Positions 14,996 to 23,442 of a DNA stretch of 35,146 nt are shown piece by piece; within the stretch, counting starts at the first letter, position 1, and every line of letters begins with the position of its first letter. The stretch is from DASVBE01 sp963770375. Its GTDB lineage: Bacteria > Actinomycetota > Actinomycetes > Streptosporangiales > Streptosporangiaceae. Under the pieces are notes generated by a model. That model had not been told where the DNA came from and did no database searches. It was given only the letters and a program-made list of their open reading frames with translations. Location of the stretch: positions 1 through 35,146 of the forward strand of contig CAVYPM010000023.1 of NCBI GenBank assembly GCA_963770375.1, given 5' to 3'. Position numbers and translations under genes: made by a program.

Positions 14996-16039
14996 ATGTC
15001 GGTTTCCTCGGCGCTGGATGTCGCCATCGGGCTCGCCTTTTTGTTCTTTCTCTTCTCGCTGGTCATTTCGCGGATCAACGAGTTCGTCGCCACCGCGCTG
15101 AACCTCCGGCACAAGGGCCTGGAGAACGCGCTGCGGGCCATGCTCGACGACCACCGTCCCGCCGCCGGCGAGGCCGCCGGCGGCCCGGTCGTCAGCGCCG
15201 ACAAGGTACTGAACCACCCCCTGGTCAAGCCGATCCAGCAGGCCATCCAGGGCAGGTTCCTCAGCTCCGCGCTGGGCAAGCTCGGCCTGGGCCGCACGAA
15301 GCTCTCCTACCTGCCGTCCAGGACCTTCTCGGCGGCCGTCTTCGACCTGCTGGCGCCGGCCGACCCGGCGGACCCGGCCCACCCCGGCGCCACTGCGGGC
15401 AAGGGCGCGGCCACCGACCCGATGGCCAGGGCCAAGGCGGCCGTGGAAGGGATGAGCGAGCACAACCCGGCCCGCCAGCCGCTGCTGCGGATGATGACCG
15501 ACGCGGAAGGCGACCGGGATAAGTTCCGGGGAAGCCTGGAGCACTGGTACGACGACACGATGGACCGGGTCAGCGGCTGGTACAAGCGCTACGTCCAGCG
15601 CATCATCCTGGTCATCACCATCATGCTGGTCGCCTGCCTGAACGTGGACTCGGTCAACATCGCCCAGGTGCTGTGGCGGCTGCCGACCGAGCGGGCCGCG
15701 GTGGCCGCCGCGGCCGCGAAGCAGGCCGGCTCCGGCAGCAGCGCGAGCCAGAACGCCGACGAGGTGGTCAGGAGCATCTCCGCGCTGAAGCTGCCGCTCG
15801 GCTGGACCCCGCCGCACATCACCAGGGTCAGCCCGGCCGGGGCGACGACCGTCGTGGTCAGCACCGACCCGCAGCACGTGCCGCTCGGCGTGGGGTCCTG
15901 GCTGATCAAGCTGCTCGGCCTGCTGATCACCGTGCTGGCGCTGTCCCTCGGCGCGCCGTTCTGGTTCGATGCACTGACCAAACTCGGCTCGCTCCGCCAG
16001 GCAGGCCCGAAGCCGGCCAGGTCGGTGCGCTCCTCCTGA
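14996..16039 (+). CDS. integral membrane protein of unknown function
   Basis: 347 residues with an N-terminal membrane segment (about 7-26, IGLAFLFFLFSLVIS), a second around 200-220 (RIILVITIMLVACLNVDSVNIA) and one or two near 300-330 (LIKLLGLLITVLALSLGAPFWF). Between them is a soluble region with LSYLPSRTF, and EHWYDDTMDRVSGWYKR directly before the second membrane segment. The GAPFWFDALTKLGSLR ending recurs in a widespread family of uncharacterised bacterial membrane proteins. The ATG has a GGGGGGCGG site about 3-9 bases before it. It precedes the MBL-fold gene by 66 bases. No enzymatic motif was found. Confidence 0.8.
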   Translation: MSVSSALDVAIGLAFLFFLFSLVISRINEFVATALNLRHKGLENALRAMLDDHRPAAGEAAGGPVVSADKVLNHPLVKPIQQAIQGRFLSSALGKLGLGRTKLSYLPSRTFSAAVFDLLAPADPADPAHPGATAGKGAATDPMARAKAAVEGMSEHNPARQPLLRMMTDAEGDRDKFRGSLEHWYDDTMDRVSGWYKRYVQRIILVITIMLVACLNVDSVNIAQVLWRLPTERAAVAAAAAKQAGSGSSASQNADEVVRSISALKLPLGWTPPHITRVSPAGATTVVVSTDPQHVPLGVGSWLIKLLGLLITVLALSLGAPFWFDALTKLGSLRQAGPKPARSVRSS

Positions 16040-16105
16040 CGGCCGCGCCGCCGCGGGGCGGAACGGAGTTGACCGCCGCAGGCAGGCCGGGTGAGGGTCG
16101 TGTCC

Positions 16106-16853
16106 ATGCGGCTGACTGTGCTGGGTGGATGCGGGGCGTGGCCGGAGCCGGGGCAGGCGTGCAGCGGGTTCCTGCTCGAGCACGACGGGTTCCGGCTGCT
16201 GATCGACGCCGGGTACGCGACCCTGCCGCGGCTGCTGCAGCTGGTCCGGCCCGGGCTGGTGGACGCGGTGCTGATCAGCCACGGGCACCCCGATCACTGC
16301 GCCGACCTGAACCCGCTGCTGCGCGCCCGGGTGCTGGGGGAGAGCGGCCTGCCGCCGCTGCCGCTGTACGCGCCGGCCGGCGCGCTGGACAAGGTCCTGG
16401 CCCTGGACGGGCCGCAGATGTACGCGGGCGCCTGGTCGGCGCATGAGGTGGGAGCGGGCACCAGGACCGTGATAGGCCCGTTCCGGCTCCGCTCGTGGAT
16501 GCTGCCGCACTGGGTGCCCAACGCCGGGGTGCGGCTGACCGCGGACGGCCAGACCCTGGCCTACACCGGCGACTGCGGCCAGGACCCGCAGCTCACCGAG
16601 CTGGCCGAGGGCGCCGACCTGCTGGTGGCCGAGGCCACCTACACCGACGACGTGCCGGACGACGAGCGGGCCTACCTGTCCAGCGCCCGGCAGGCCGGCG
16701 AGCTGGCGGCGCGGGCCGGGGCCGGCGCTGCTGCTCACCCACCTGTGGCCGGGCACCAGCCACGGCGCCGCCGTCGCGGCCGCGGCCGACGGCTACCCCG
16801 GCCCGGTCAGCGTGGCCCTCCCCGGGCGGCGCCTGGACCTGACCGGCGGCTAG
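16106..16853 (+). CDS. MBL-fold metallo-hydrolase, frameshifted near its 3' end
   Basis: The first 205 codons read as a metallo-beta-lactamase-fold hydrolase: MRLTVLGGCGAWPEPGQACS, the metal site SHGHPDHCADL, LPHWVPNAGVRL, and YTGDCGQDPQLTELAEGADLLVAEATY. The expected ending, LLLTHLWPGTS then GPVSVALPGRRLDL, is present but in the next frame, finishing at TAG 16853. The unshifted frame instead runs as Arg/Pro-rich nonsense to 16921, into the ribosome site of the sigma-factor gene. Shift is near 16722-16730 (GGGGCCGGCG) and equals one extra base or two missing. It is either a sequencing error or a recent mutation. The family resembles MBL enzymes acting on phosphodiesters or lactones; the substrate is unknown. 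The ATG at 16106 was chosen over the GTG at 16091. Confidence 0.78.
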
Positions 16854-16936
16854 CCGCGGCCGGAGTCCGCCCGCCGGCGAGCAGGCAACCTCACGGCGGG
16901 CGGGTTCCGTCAGCAAGGTGAGAGGAGGGTAACCCG

Positions 16937-17500
16937 TTGACCCGATCACCGCGCGACGAAGAATTCTCGGCGTTCGTCACTGGACGCCGTGTTGCTCTGC
17001 TGAGGACCGCCTGCCTGCTGACGGCCGGGGACCAGCACCTGGCCGAGGACCTGGTGCAGACCGCGCTGGCCCGGATGTACGTGGCCTGGCCGAAGGTCCG
17101 CCGGTCCGAGTCCGCGGACGCCTACGCCCGCCGCATCCTCGTCAACGCCTACATCGACGAGGTACGGCGGCCGCGCTGGCGCCGCGAGCAGACGGTCTCC
17201 GACCCGCCCGACCGGCCGGACGCCGGCCCGCCGGACGGCTGGCCGGACGCCGTGGACGGCGAGGTGATCCGCGCCGCCCTGGCCGAGCTGCCCAAGCGGA
17301 TGCGCGCCGCCGTCGTGCTGCGGCACTGGCTGGATCTCAGCGTCGAGGAGACCGCCAGCCTGCTGGATTGCTCGGAGGGCACAGTCAAGAGCCAGACCGC
17401 CAAGGGCATTGCCCGGCTGCGCAGCCTGCTGGGCGGCGGCAGCGGCGGCGCCGCCATCACGACCCGCACCCGCAGCATGCTGCCCGCCGAAGGAAGCTGA
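16937..17500 (+). CDS. SigE-family RNA polymerase sigma factor (group 4/ECF)
   Basis: 187 residues. Region 2: FSAFVTGRRVALLRTACLLTAG, HLAEDLVQTALARMYVAWPKV, then DAYARRILVNAYIDEVRR at about 10-77. Region 4: ALAELPKRMRAAVVLRHWLDLSVEETASLLDCSEGTVKSQ at about 113-155. The pattern fits the SigE-like ECF group of actinomycetes. The start is a TTG at 16937 with AGAGGAGGG seven bases before it, which makes the rare codon credible. The gene directly downstream (14 bases) encodes a single-pass membrane protein, the usual position for an anti-sigma factor. The stimulus is unknown. Confidence 0.92.
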   Translation: MTRSPRDEEFSAFVTGRRVALLRTACLLTAGDQHLAEDLVQTALARMYVAWPKVRRSESADAYARRILVNAYIDEVRRPRWRREQTVSDPPDRPDAGPPDGWPDAVDGEVIRAALAELPKRMRAAVVLRHWLDLSVEETASLLDCSEGTVKSQTAKGIARLRSLLGGGSGGAAITTRTRSMLPAEGS

Positions 17501-17514
17501 GGAGAAAACCATCG

Positions 17515-18195
17515 ATGAACGACGTGAAGGACATGCTGGCGGCGGCCCTGGACCGCGGCCCCGGCCCGGGCCAGCCGGTGAATCCCGCCGGTGACCTGGC
17601 CCGCGGGCGCCGGCTGCTGCGCCGGCGCCGGCTGACCGGGCTGGCGGGCGCGGCCGGCGTCGCGGCCGGGATCACGGCCGTGGTGCTGACCCTCGGCCCG
17701 GCCGGGCCGGCCGCGACGCACCCGGGCCCGGCGGCCGGCCAGCACACCCGGCACCATGAGGTGCCGGCAGCGCCCGGCCACCACCCGGCCAAGCGGGCCA
17801 TCAAGCTGGTGTCCTACCAGGGCTACCAGGCCCCGGGTTACCAGGTCTCCGAGGTGCCCCGCGGCTGGGTCGTGCAGGGCAGCAACGCGTTCGCGCTGAC
17901 CGTCGCCCCGGCTGACGACCCGGACAAGTCCGTGGACTCGTTCGTCGGCAAGATCGCGGTGATGCTGAAGTCCCGCGACGAGCCGGCCCCCAAGGGCCAG
18001 CCCAACCTGCAGGTGGCCGGCCGTCCCGGTTTCCTCGACCGGCAGGGGGACACCTGGATCCTGCTCTACCAGGACCCGTCCGGCCTGTGGGTGGACATCC
18101 AGTTCCCGGCCAAGCTGGGCTGGGACGCCCCGCAGTTCGCCAGGTTCGCCGCGGGCGTCAAGGTCCTGGGCAACGCCCAGCCCGGCCGCGGCTGA
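17515..18195 (+). CDS. single-pass membrane protein, probable sigma-factor partner
   Basis: 226 residues. A short cytoplasmic N-terminus (MNDVKDMLAAALDRGPG) is followed by Arg-rich RRLLRRRRL and one membrane segment at about 42-64 (TGLAGAAGVAAGITAVVLTLG). A His/Pro linker (HTRHHEVPAAPGHH) leads to an extracytoplasmic domain with YQVSEVPRGWVVQGSN, DSFVGKIAVMLKS and GDTWILLYQDPSGLWVDIQFP. The gene follows the sigma-factor stop by 14 bases with GAGGAG before its ATG, so it is almost certainly co-transcribed. The topology suits an anti-sigma or sensor partner, but the classic zinc anti-sigma HxxxCxxC motif is absent, so the role is inferred from position. Confidence 0.85.
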   Translation: MNDVKDMLAAALDRGPGPGQPVNPAGDLARGRRLLRRRRLTGLAGAAGVAAGITAVVLTLGPAGPAATHPGPAAGQHTRHHEVPAAPGHHPAKRAIKLVSYQGYQAPGYQVSEVPRGWVVQGSNAFALTVAPADDPDKSVDSFVGKIAVMLKSRDEPAPKGQPNLQVAGRPGFLDRQGDTWILLYQDPSGLWVDIQFPAKLGWDAPQFARFAAGVKVLGNAQPGRG

Positions 18196-18237
18196 CCGCC
18201 GCCCGCCAGCCGTAGCCCGTAGGCCTGGCCGGCCGGG

Positions 18238-19038
18238 TCAGCCCGCTTCAGGGACCGGGACCGAGAGCTCCTCGAGCAGGTCGCGGGAGTAGGTGATCCG
18301 GCCGGTCAGGCTGCGCGGGTCGCGGTGGCAGAGCGTCAGCGCGGCCTCGGCCATCACCGAGGGCGGCTCGTTGTCCGCGCTGTCCTCGCTGGTCAGGCCG
18401 TGGAACAGGGTGCCGGGGGTGGGCACCACCCGGTTCGGGGACAGCGCGTTGACCGCGATGTTGTCGGCGTACAGCTCGGCCGCCAGGCCGGTGGAGAACC
18501 GCTCGAGCGCCGCCTTGCACATGCCGTACACGGTCCCGCCGTGGGTAGCCCAGCCGGACGGCGGCATCGCCGGGTGCCGGGCCGCGATCGAGGAGATGTT
18601 CAGGATCCAGCCCGCCCCATGGGCCCGCATGGCCGGCAGCACCAGCTGGGCCAGCTCGAACGGCGCCGCCACCTGGACGTCGAACATCAGGTCAAAGCGC
18701 TTCGGGGTGAAGTCCTCGACCCGCTGGAAGTAGGTCACCGCGGCGTTGCTGACCAGGATGTCGGGCGGGCCGAGCAGCCGGTTCGCCTCGGCCACCAGCC
18801 GCTCCCGGTCGCCGGGCTGCCGCAGGTCGGCCGCGATGGCCACGGCCGTCCCGCCCGCCGCGGTGATCGCCGCCGCGGTCTCGCCGATCGTGCCGGGCAG
18901 CGGCGAGCCGGCCGCTTCGGTCGTCCGGGCCGCGACCGCGACAGCGGCGCCCTCGGCGCCGAACCGGGCGGCGATAGCCGCGCCGATGCCGCGGCTGGCC
19001 CCGGTGACGATGGCGACCTTCCCGTCCAGCAAGCCCAT
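18238..19038 (-). CDS. SDR family NAD(P)-dependent oxidoreductase
   Basis: 266 residues with the classical short-chain dehydrogenase layout: cofactor loop TGASRGIGAAIA at about 12-23, DILVSNAAVT as the NNAG equivalent, catalytic Ser in ILNISSIAA and the Tyr-x3-Lys pair in TVYGMCKAALERF. The extra VSNAAVTYFQRVEDF and a slightly short C-terminus fit acyl-lipid or steroid-type SDRs, but the substrate is not determined. A GGGAAGGGA ribosome site precedes the ATG. It is divergent from the acyl-CoA dehydrogenase operon, with a 15-base palindrome in the 93-base gap, so both may answer to one regulator that is not encoded next to them. Confidence 0.92.
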   Translation of the reverse strand: MGLLDGKVAIVTGASRGIGAAIAARFGAEGAAVAVAARTTEAAGSPLPGTIGETAAAITAAGGTAVAIAADLRQPGDRERLVAEANRLLGPPDILVSNAAVTYFQRVEDFTPKRFDLMFDVQVAAPFELAQLVLPAMRAHGAGWILNISSIAARHPAMPPSGWATHGGTVYGMCKAALERFSTGLAAELYADNIAVNALSPNRVVPTPGTLFHGLTSEDSADNEPPSVMAEAALTLCHRDPRSLTGRITYSRDLLEELSVPVPEAG

Positions 19039-19080
19039 GGCCGTCCCTTCCCGGTGCCGCGCCCATACCGAATCAGCGTC

Positions 19081-19095
19081 TAGAACCGTATTCTA
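19081..19095. promoter_or_regulatory. palindromic operator candidate between SDR and acyl-CoA dehydrogenase operon
   Basis: TAGAA (19081-19085) and TTCTA (19091-19095) form perfect arms around CCGTA, giving TAGAACCGTATTCTA. It lies 42 bases before the SDR start and 36 before the acyl-CoA dehydrogenase start. The arms resemble the actinobacterial KstR box (TAGAAC-NN-GTTCTA) but the spacing is one base longer. I infer a shared TetR-type operator; the regulator is not in the immediate neighbourhood. Confidence 0.55.
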
Positions 19096-19131
19096 ATAAC
19101 GCGATCTGGCCGTGATCCATGGGAGGACGCT

Positions 19132-20406
19132 GTGGCGTGGGACTTCTCCACCGAACCGGAATTCCAGGCGCAGCTGGACTGGGTCGAGGAGTTCTGCCGC
19201 ACCGAGGTCGAACCGCTTGACCTGGTCTTTCCCGGGGCTGCCTACTCCCGGCACCCCAAGGCCAGGGCGCTCGCCGACCCGCTCAAGCAGCAGGTGAAGG
19301 ACCGCGGCCTGTGGGCCCTGTTCCTGGACGAGGACCTGGGCGGCCCCGGCTTCGGCCAGCTCAAGCTGGCCCTGCTGAACGAGATCCTGGGCCGCTACCG
19401 GTCCGCCCCGGTGGTGTTCGGCACGGCCGCGCCGGACACCGGCAACATGGAGATGCTGGCCGCGCACGGCACCGAGGAGCAGAAGAAGCGCTGGCTCTAC
19501 CCGCTGATGAACCAGGAGCTGTTCTCCGCCTACTCGATGACCGAGCCGCAGGGCGGGTCCGACCCGTCGCTGTTCCGCACGCACGCCGTGCGCGACGGCG
19601 ACGAGTGGGTGATCAACGGCGAGAAGTGGTTCACCAGCGCCGGCGCGCGGGCCGACATCATCTTCGTGATGTGCACCAACGGCATGTTCGTGGTGCCGCG
19701 GGAGACGCCCGGGGTGCAGATCATGGAGTACCCCGCGCTGCATAACCACATCCGGTACAGCGACGTGCGGGTGCCCGCCGACCACCTGCTCGGCCCGGAG
19801 GACGGCGCCCGCGTGCTGGCCCAGCGGCGGCTCGGCGGCGGCCGGATCCACCACGCGATGCGCACCGTGGCGCAGGTCAAGCTGGCCTTCGACATGATGT
19901 GCGAGCGGGCGCTGAGCCGCGAGTCGCACGGCAAGATCATCGGCGACCACCAGATGGTCCAGGAGGCCATCGCCGACTCCTACGCCGAGATCAACATGCT
20001 GCGGCTGCTGGTGCTGTGGACGGCGTGGACCATCGACAGCACCAGCACCAAGGAATCCCGCACCCAGATCGCCGCGTGCAAGTACACCTGCGCCAAGGTG
20101 CTGCGCGAGGTCAGCTACCGGGCCCTGCACATCATGGGCTCGCTGGGCACCACCGACCTGACCCCGCTGCAGGCGATGTACGCCGCCGCGCCGACGATGG
20201 CGATCGCCGACGGGGTCGACGAGGTGCACAAGGTCACCGTGGCCCGCAACGTGCTCAAGGGCTACGACCCGCACGAGGGCCCCTGGCCGACCGAGTACCT
20301 GCCCGCCAAGCGCGAGGAGGCCAGGAAGAAATTCGCGGAGCAGATCGCCGCCGACCCGGACCTGGCCGCCTGGGCCGACCGGGCCGCGCAGCCGGGGAGG
20401 CGCTGA
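19132..20406 (+). CDS. acyl-CoA dehydrogenase
   Basis: 424 residues. It shows YSMTEPQGGSDPS at about 134-146 (FAD/substrate loop), WVINGEKWFTSAG and a C-terminal helical domain with LHIMGSLGTTDLTPL. Near the end, ADGVDEVHKVTVAR at about 359-372 replaces the EGT-E-IQ motif of the other dehydrogenase in the window, a form typical of the ACAD10/11 and long-branched-chain group. It should oxidise an acyl-CoA using FAD and an electron-transfer flavoprotein. The GTG start follows GGGAGG by five bases. First gene of a four-gene operon; the next start is one base after its stop. Confidence 0.93.
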   Translation: MAWDFSTEPEFQAQLDWVEEFCRTEVEPLDLVFPGAAYSRHPKARALADPLKQQVKDRGLWALFLDEDLGGPGFGQLKLALLNEILGRYRSAPVVFGTAAPDTGNMEMLAAHGTEEQKKRWLYPLMNQELFSAYSMTEPQGGSDPSLFRTHAVRDGDEWVINGEKWFTSAGARADIIFVMCTNGMFVVPRETPGVQIMEYPALHNHIRYSDVRVPADHLLGPEDGARVLAQRRLGGGRIHHAMRTVAQVKLAFDMMCERALSRESHGKIIGDHQMVQEAIADSYAEINMLRLLVLWTAWTIDSTSTKESRTQIAACKYTCAKVLREVSYRALHIMGSLGTTDLTPLQAMYAAAPTMAIADGVDEVHKVTVARNVLKGYDPHEGPWPTEYLPAKREEARKKFAEQIAADPDLAAWADRAAQPGRR

Positions 20407-20407
20407 C

Positions 20408-21268
20408 ATGCGGCCTGCGGGCTCGGTCGCGGTCGTCACCGGCGGGGCCAGCGGCATCGGCCGGGCGCTGTGCCTGGCCCTGGCCGCGCAGGACGCCGCC
20501 GGCGTGGTGGTCGCCGACCTCGACGGCGCCGGCGCCGCGCAGGTGGCCGCCGAGATCGAGGCGGGCGGGCACCGGGCCCTCGCGGTCACCGCCGACATGT
20601 CCTCGGCGGCGGACGTCGAGGCGCTGGTCAAGCAGGCCGAGAGCACGTTTGGCCGGATTGACCTGTTCTGCTCCAACGCGGGCATCATCGCGCGCGGGGG
20701 AATCGAGGTGCCGGACACGGCCTGGGAACGCTCCTGGGCGGTCAACGTCCAGGCCCACGTCTACGTGGCCCGCGCCGTGCTGCCCGGCATGCTGGCCCGC
20801 GGCGGCGGCTACCTGATGATCACCGCGTCCGCGGCCGGCCTGCTGACCGAGCTGGACTCCGCCCCGTACGCGGTGACCAAGCACGCCGCGGTCGCGCTGG
20901 CCGAATGGCTCGCGATCACCTACGGCGACCAGGGCCTCAAGGTGTCCTGCCTGTGCCCGCAGGCGATCCGCACCAACCTGGGCGCGACCAGCCGCAAGCA
21001 GACCGGCGAGGCCGAGCCGCCGCCTGAGGTCAGCCAGGGCAGCGCCTTCTGGCAGGCCGCGGTGGACGGCGTCCTTACCGCGGACCAGGCGGCCCAGACG
21101 ATCCTCGAGGGCCTGGCCGACGAGCGGTTCCTGATCCTGCCGCACCCCGAAGTCGCCGTCTACGAGCAGCGCCGCGCCCAGGACCGGGACCGCTGGCTGC
21201 GCGGCATGCGCCGGTTCCGCGCCCGGCTGTTCTCCACCCCGCCGCCCGGCGGCGAGCAGGGCGCCTGA
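20408..21268 (+). CDS. SDR family oxidoreductase
   Basis: 286 residues. The cofactor motif is TGGASGIGRALCLALA at about 11-26, with VVADLDGAGAA showing the Asp that favours NAD. CSNAGI is the NNAG element, ITASAAG carries the catalytic serine, and YAVTKHAAVALAE supplies Tyr-x3-Lys. The C-terminal extension (EVAVYEQRRAQDRDRWLRGMRRF) is typical of acyl-CoA-linked SDRs next to acyl-CoA dehydrogenases. It could oxidise a 3-hydroxyacyl-CoA formed after dehydrogenation and hydration; the hydratase is not in the window. Starts one base after the upstream stop and shares the A of TGATG with the next gene, so translation is coupled. Confidence 0.92.
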   Translation: MRPAGSVAVVTGGASGIGRALCLALAAQDAAGVVVADLDGAGAAQVAAEIEAGGHRALAVTADMSSAADVEALVKQAESTFGRIDLFCSNAGIIARGGIEVPDTAWERSWAVNVQAHVYVARAVLPGMLARGGGYLMITASAAGLLTELDSAPYAVTKHAAVALAEWLAITYGDQGLKVSCLCPQAIRTNLGATSRKQTGEAEPPPEVSQGSAFWQAAVDGVLTADQAAQTILEGLADERFLILPHPEVAVYEQRRAQDRDRWLRGMRRFRARLFSTPPPGGEQGA

Positions 21269-23442
21269 TGGCGGATCGGCCCACCACTGGGCGGCTCACC
21301 ACGGGGCGGCTCACCACGGAGCGGCTCAGGGAGTTCTTCGCGCCCCAGTCGATCGCGATCGTGGGTGCCTCCGACACCTCGGGCTGGGCCCGGTTCGTAG
21401 CGCTGAGCAGCACCGCGATCGGCTTCACCGGGCCGCTGCTGCCGGTCCACCCGCGGCACGCCACCGCGCTCGGCCGGCCCGCCGTGCCCAGTCTGCGCGA
21501 CCTGGCCGAGCCCGCCGACCTGGCGTTCATCATGGCGCCGACGCACGCGGTGGAAAGCGTGCTGCAGGACGCGGGCGCGGCCGGCGTGCGCAACGCGATC
21601 GTGCTGGCGTCCGGGTTCCGCGAGGCCGGCCCGGAAGGCCGGGCGCTGGAAGACCGCCTGGTGGCCTGCGCCCGGGACCAGGGCGTCACCCTGCTCGGCC
21701 CGAACTGCCTGGGCTTCCTCAACGCGCACGCGCGCACCGCGCCGTTCGCGCTGACGATCCCGCTGCCGCTGACCCCGGGACCGGTCGGCATCGCGCTGCA
21801 GAGCGGCGCGCTGGCCAGCGTCGTGCTCGGTTTCCTGCGGGCCCGTGCGATCGGGGTCAGCACGCTGGCCACGGTCGGCAACGAGGCGATGATCAGCACC
21901 GCGGACGTGCTGCAGTACCTGGCCGAGGACCCGGACACCAGGGTCATCTGCCTGTTCCTCGAGGAGATCGGCGACCCGGTGGCGTTCGCCCGGGCGGCCC
22001 GGGCCGCGGAGCAGGCGGGCAAGCCGATCGTGGCGCTCAAGGTCGGCTCCAGCCCGGCCGGCCAGCAGTCCGCGCTGGCGCACACCGGCGCGGTGGCCGG
22101 CGACGACGCGGTGGTCAGCGCCTTCCTGGCGGACCTGAACGTGATCCGGGTGACCAGCCTGGAGGAACTGCTGGTCACCGGCGCGCTGCTGGGCTACGCG
22201 CGGTGGCCGGCCGGCCGCCGCATGGGTGTGCTGACCGTGTCCGGCGGCGCCTGCGACCTGATCGCTGACCGGGCCTGCACGCAGGGCCTGGACATCCCGC
22301 CGTTCGCGGCCGCCACGGTGGACGCGATCGCGCCGCACATGCCGTCGTTCGCGACCGTGCGCAACCCGCTGGACGCCACCGGGTACGTGCTCGCCAACAG
22401 CCGCACCTCCGTGCTGACCCCGGTCGACCACGCGCTGGACGCCGCGGTCGGCGACCCGGGCCTGGACCTGGTGCTGTTCGCCGGGCTCAGCCTGCCGGAC
22501 ACCCGGCCGCCGGACGAGCGGCTGGCCGCGGCGCTGGAAGCCCGGGTGGCCTGGGTGGCGCAGCGGATCTCCAGCTCCCCGGTGCCGGTCATCCCGATCG
22601 GCGTGACCTGCACCGACGTGTCCCCGTACGCCCGGGAGGTGCTCGGCAGGCACGGCCTGCACCAGCTCGGCGGGATCGAGTTTGGCCTGGCCGCGGTGGG
22701 CCACGCGGTCCGCTGGGTGGAGCGCCGTCAGCGTCCCGTTCAGGAAGGAGTACGGAAGGTTGCGCCGCGGGCCGTATCCGTAACCGGCCCGTGGTCCGAG
22801 GCGCGGGCCAGGGACCTGCTGGCCGATGCGGGTGTTCCGGTCGTCCCCGGCGAGCTGGTGACCTCCGCTGACGATGCGGTACGGGCCGCGCACCGGGCCG
22901 GCCTGCCGGTGGCGCTGAAGATCTGCTCCGCGCAGATCACCCACAAGTCCGACATCGGCGGCGTGGCGCTGAACCTGCGCGCCGACGACGAGATCCGGGC
23001 GGCCTACGACCGGGTAAGGGCCGCGGCCGATCAGGTGCCCGGCGCCGAGGTGGACGGCGTCCTGGTCACCACGATGCGGTCCGGCGGCACCGAGCTGCTG
23101 GCCGGGGTCACCGTGGACCCGGCGTTCGGCCCGGTGCTCGCGGTCGGCCTGGGCGGCGTGTGGGTCGAGGTGCTGGCCGACACCGCGCTGCGGCTGCTGC
23201 CGGCGGGCCCGGCCGAGGTGAAGCAGATGCTCGGCGAGCTCAGGGGCGCGCCGCTGCTGCACGGGGTGCGCGGCACCCCGCCCGCTGACCTGGACGCGCT
23301 GGCCGGGGTGATCACCGCGATCGCCGGCGCGGCGCTCTCGCTCGGCAGCGCGCTGCGCACCCTGGAGGTGAACCCGCTTCGGGTGGCCGGAACACAGATC
23401 GAGGCACTGGACGTTCTCGTGGTCACTGGCCCTGGCGTATGA
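21268..23442 (+). CDS. acetate--CoA ligase family protein, ADP-forming acyl-CoA synthetase type
   Basis: 724 residues carrying both halves of an NDP-forming acyl-CoA synthetase. The N-terminal CoA-binding domain has IAIVGASDTSGW, succinyl-CoA-ligase-like domains have LLGPNCLGFLN and ALQSGALAS, and His272 in ALAHTGAVAGDD is the phosphorylated histidine position. The C-terminal ATP-grasp part (about 505-720) shows ALKICSAQITHKSDIGGVAL and GVTVDPAFGPVLAVGLGG. The enzyme would interconvert an acyl-CoA and ADP or AMP with acid and ATP, in either direction. Three 15-base repeats encode TTGRL-TTGRL-TTERL at residues 6-20. The start overlaps the upstream stop by one base. Acyl specificity is unknown. 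Confidence 0.92.
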   Translation: MADRPTTGRLTTGRLTTERLREFFAPQSIAIVGASDTSGWARFVALSSTAIGFTGPLLPVHPRHATALGRPAVPSLRDLAEPADLAFIMAPTHAVESVLQDAGAAGVRNAIVLASGFREAGPEGRALEDRLVACARDQGVTLLGPNCLGFLNAHARTAPFALTIPLPLTPGPVGIALQSGALASVVLGFLRARAIGVSTLATVGNEAMISTADVLQYLAEDPDTRVICLFLEEIGDPVAFARAARAAEQAGKPIVALKVGSSPAGQQSALAHTGAVAGDDAVVSAFLADLNVIRVTSLEELLVTGALLGYARWPAGRRMGVLTVSGGACDLIADRACTQGLDIPPFAAATVDAIAPHMPSFATVRNPLDATGYVLANSRTSVLTPVDHALDAAVGDPGLDLVLFAGLSLPDTRPPDERLAAALEARVAWVAQRISSSPVPVIPIGVTCTDVSPYAREVLGRHGLHQLGGIEFGLAAVGHAVRWVERRQRPVQEGVRKVAPRAVSVTGPWSEARARDLLADAGVPVVPGELVTSADDAVRAAHRAGLPVALKICSAQITHKSDIGGVALNLRADDEIRAAYDRVRAAADQVPGAEVDGVLVTTMRSGGTELLAGVTVDPAFGPVLAVGLGGVWVEVLADTALRLLPAGPAEVKQMLGELRGAPLLHGVRGTPPADLDALAGVITAIAGAALSLGSALRTLEVNPLRVAGTQIEALDVLVVTGPGV
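21283..21327 (+). repeat. three 15-base tandem repeats in the acyl-CoA synthetase N-terminus
   Basis: Units ACCACTGGGCGGCTC, ACCACGGGGCGGCTC and ACCACGGAGCGGCTC follow one another without gaps. They differ at one or two positions and encode TTGRL, TTGRL and TTERL. The period is a whole number of codons, so copy number can change without breaking the gene. Confidence 0.85.

Noticed and set aside
13496..16756. 1086-codon minus-strand open frame
   Set aside because: Covers the hydrolase fusion, membrane protein and MBL genes in antisense; composition is Gln/Arg/Pro/Val-rich and without motifs.
19081..19095. Exact KstR box
   Set aside because: Arms match but the spacing is one base longer than TAGAAC-NN-GTTCTA, so I call it only a palindromic operator candidate.
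19093..20745. 550-codon minus-strand frame opposite the second acyl-CoA dehydrogenase
   Set aside because: Antisense shadow; the plus strand has clear dehydrogenase and SDR motifs.
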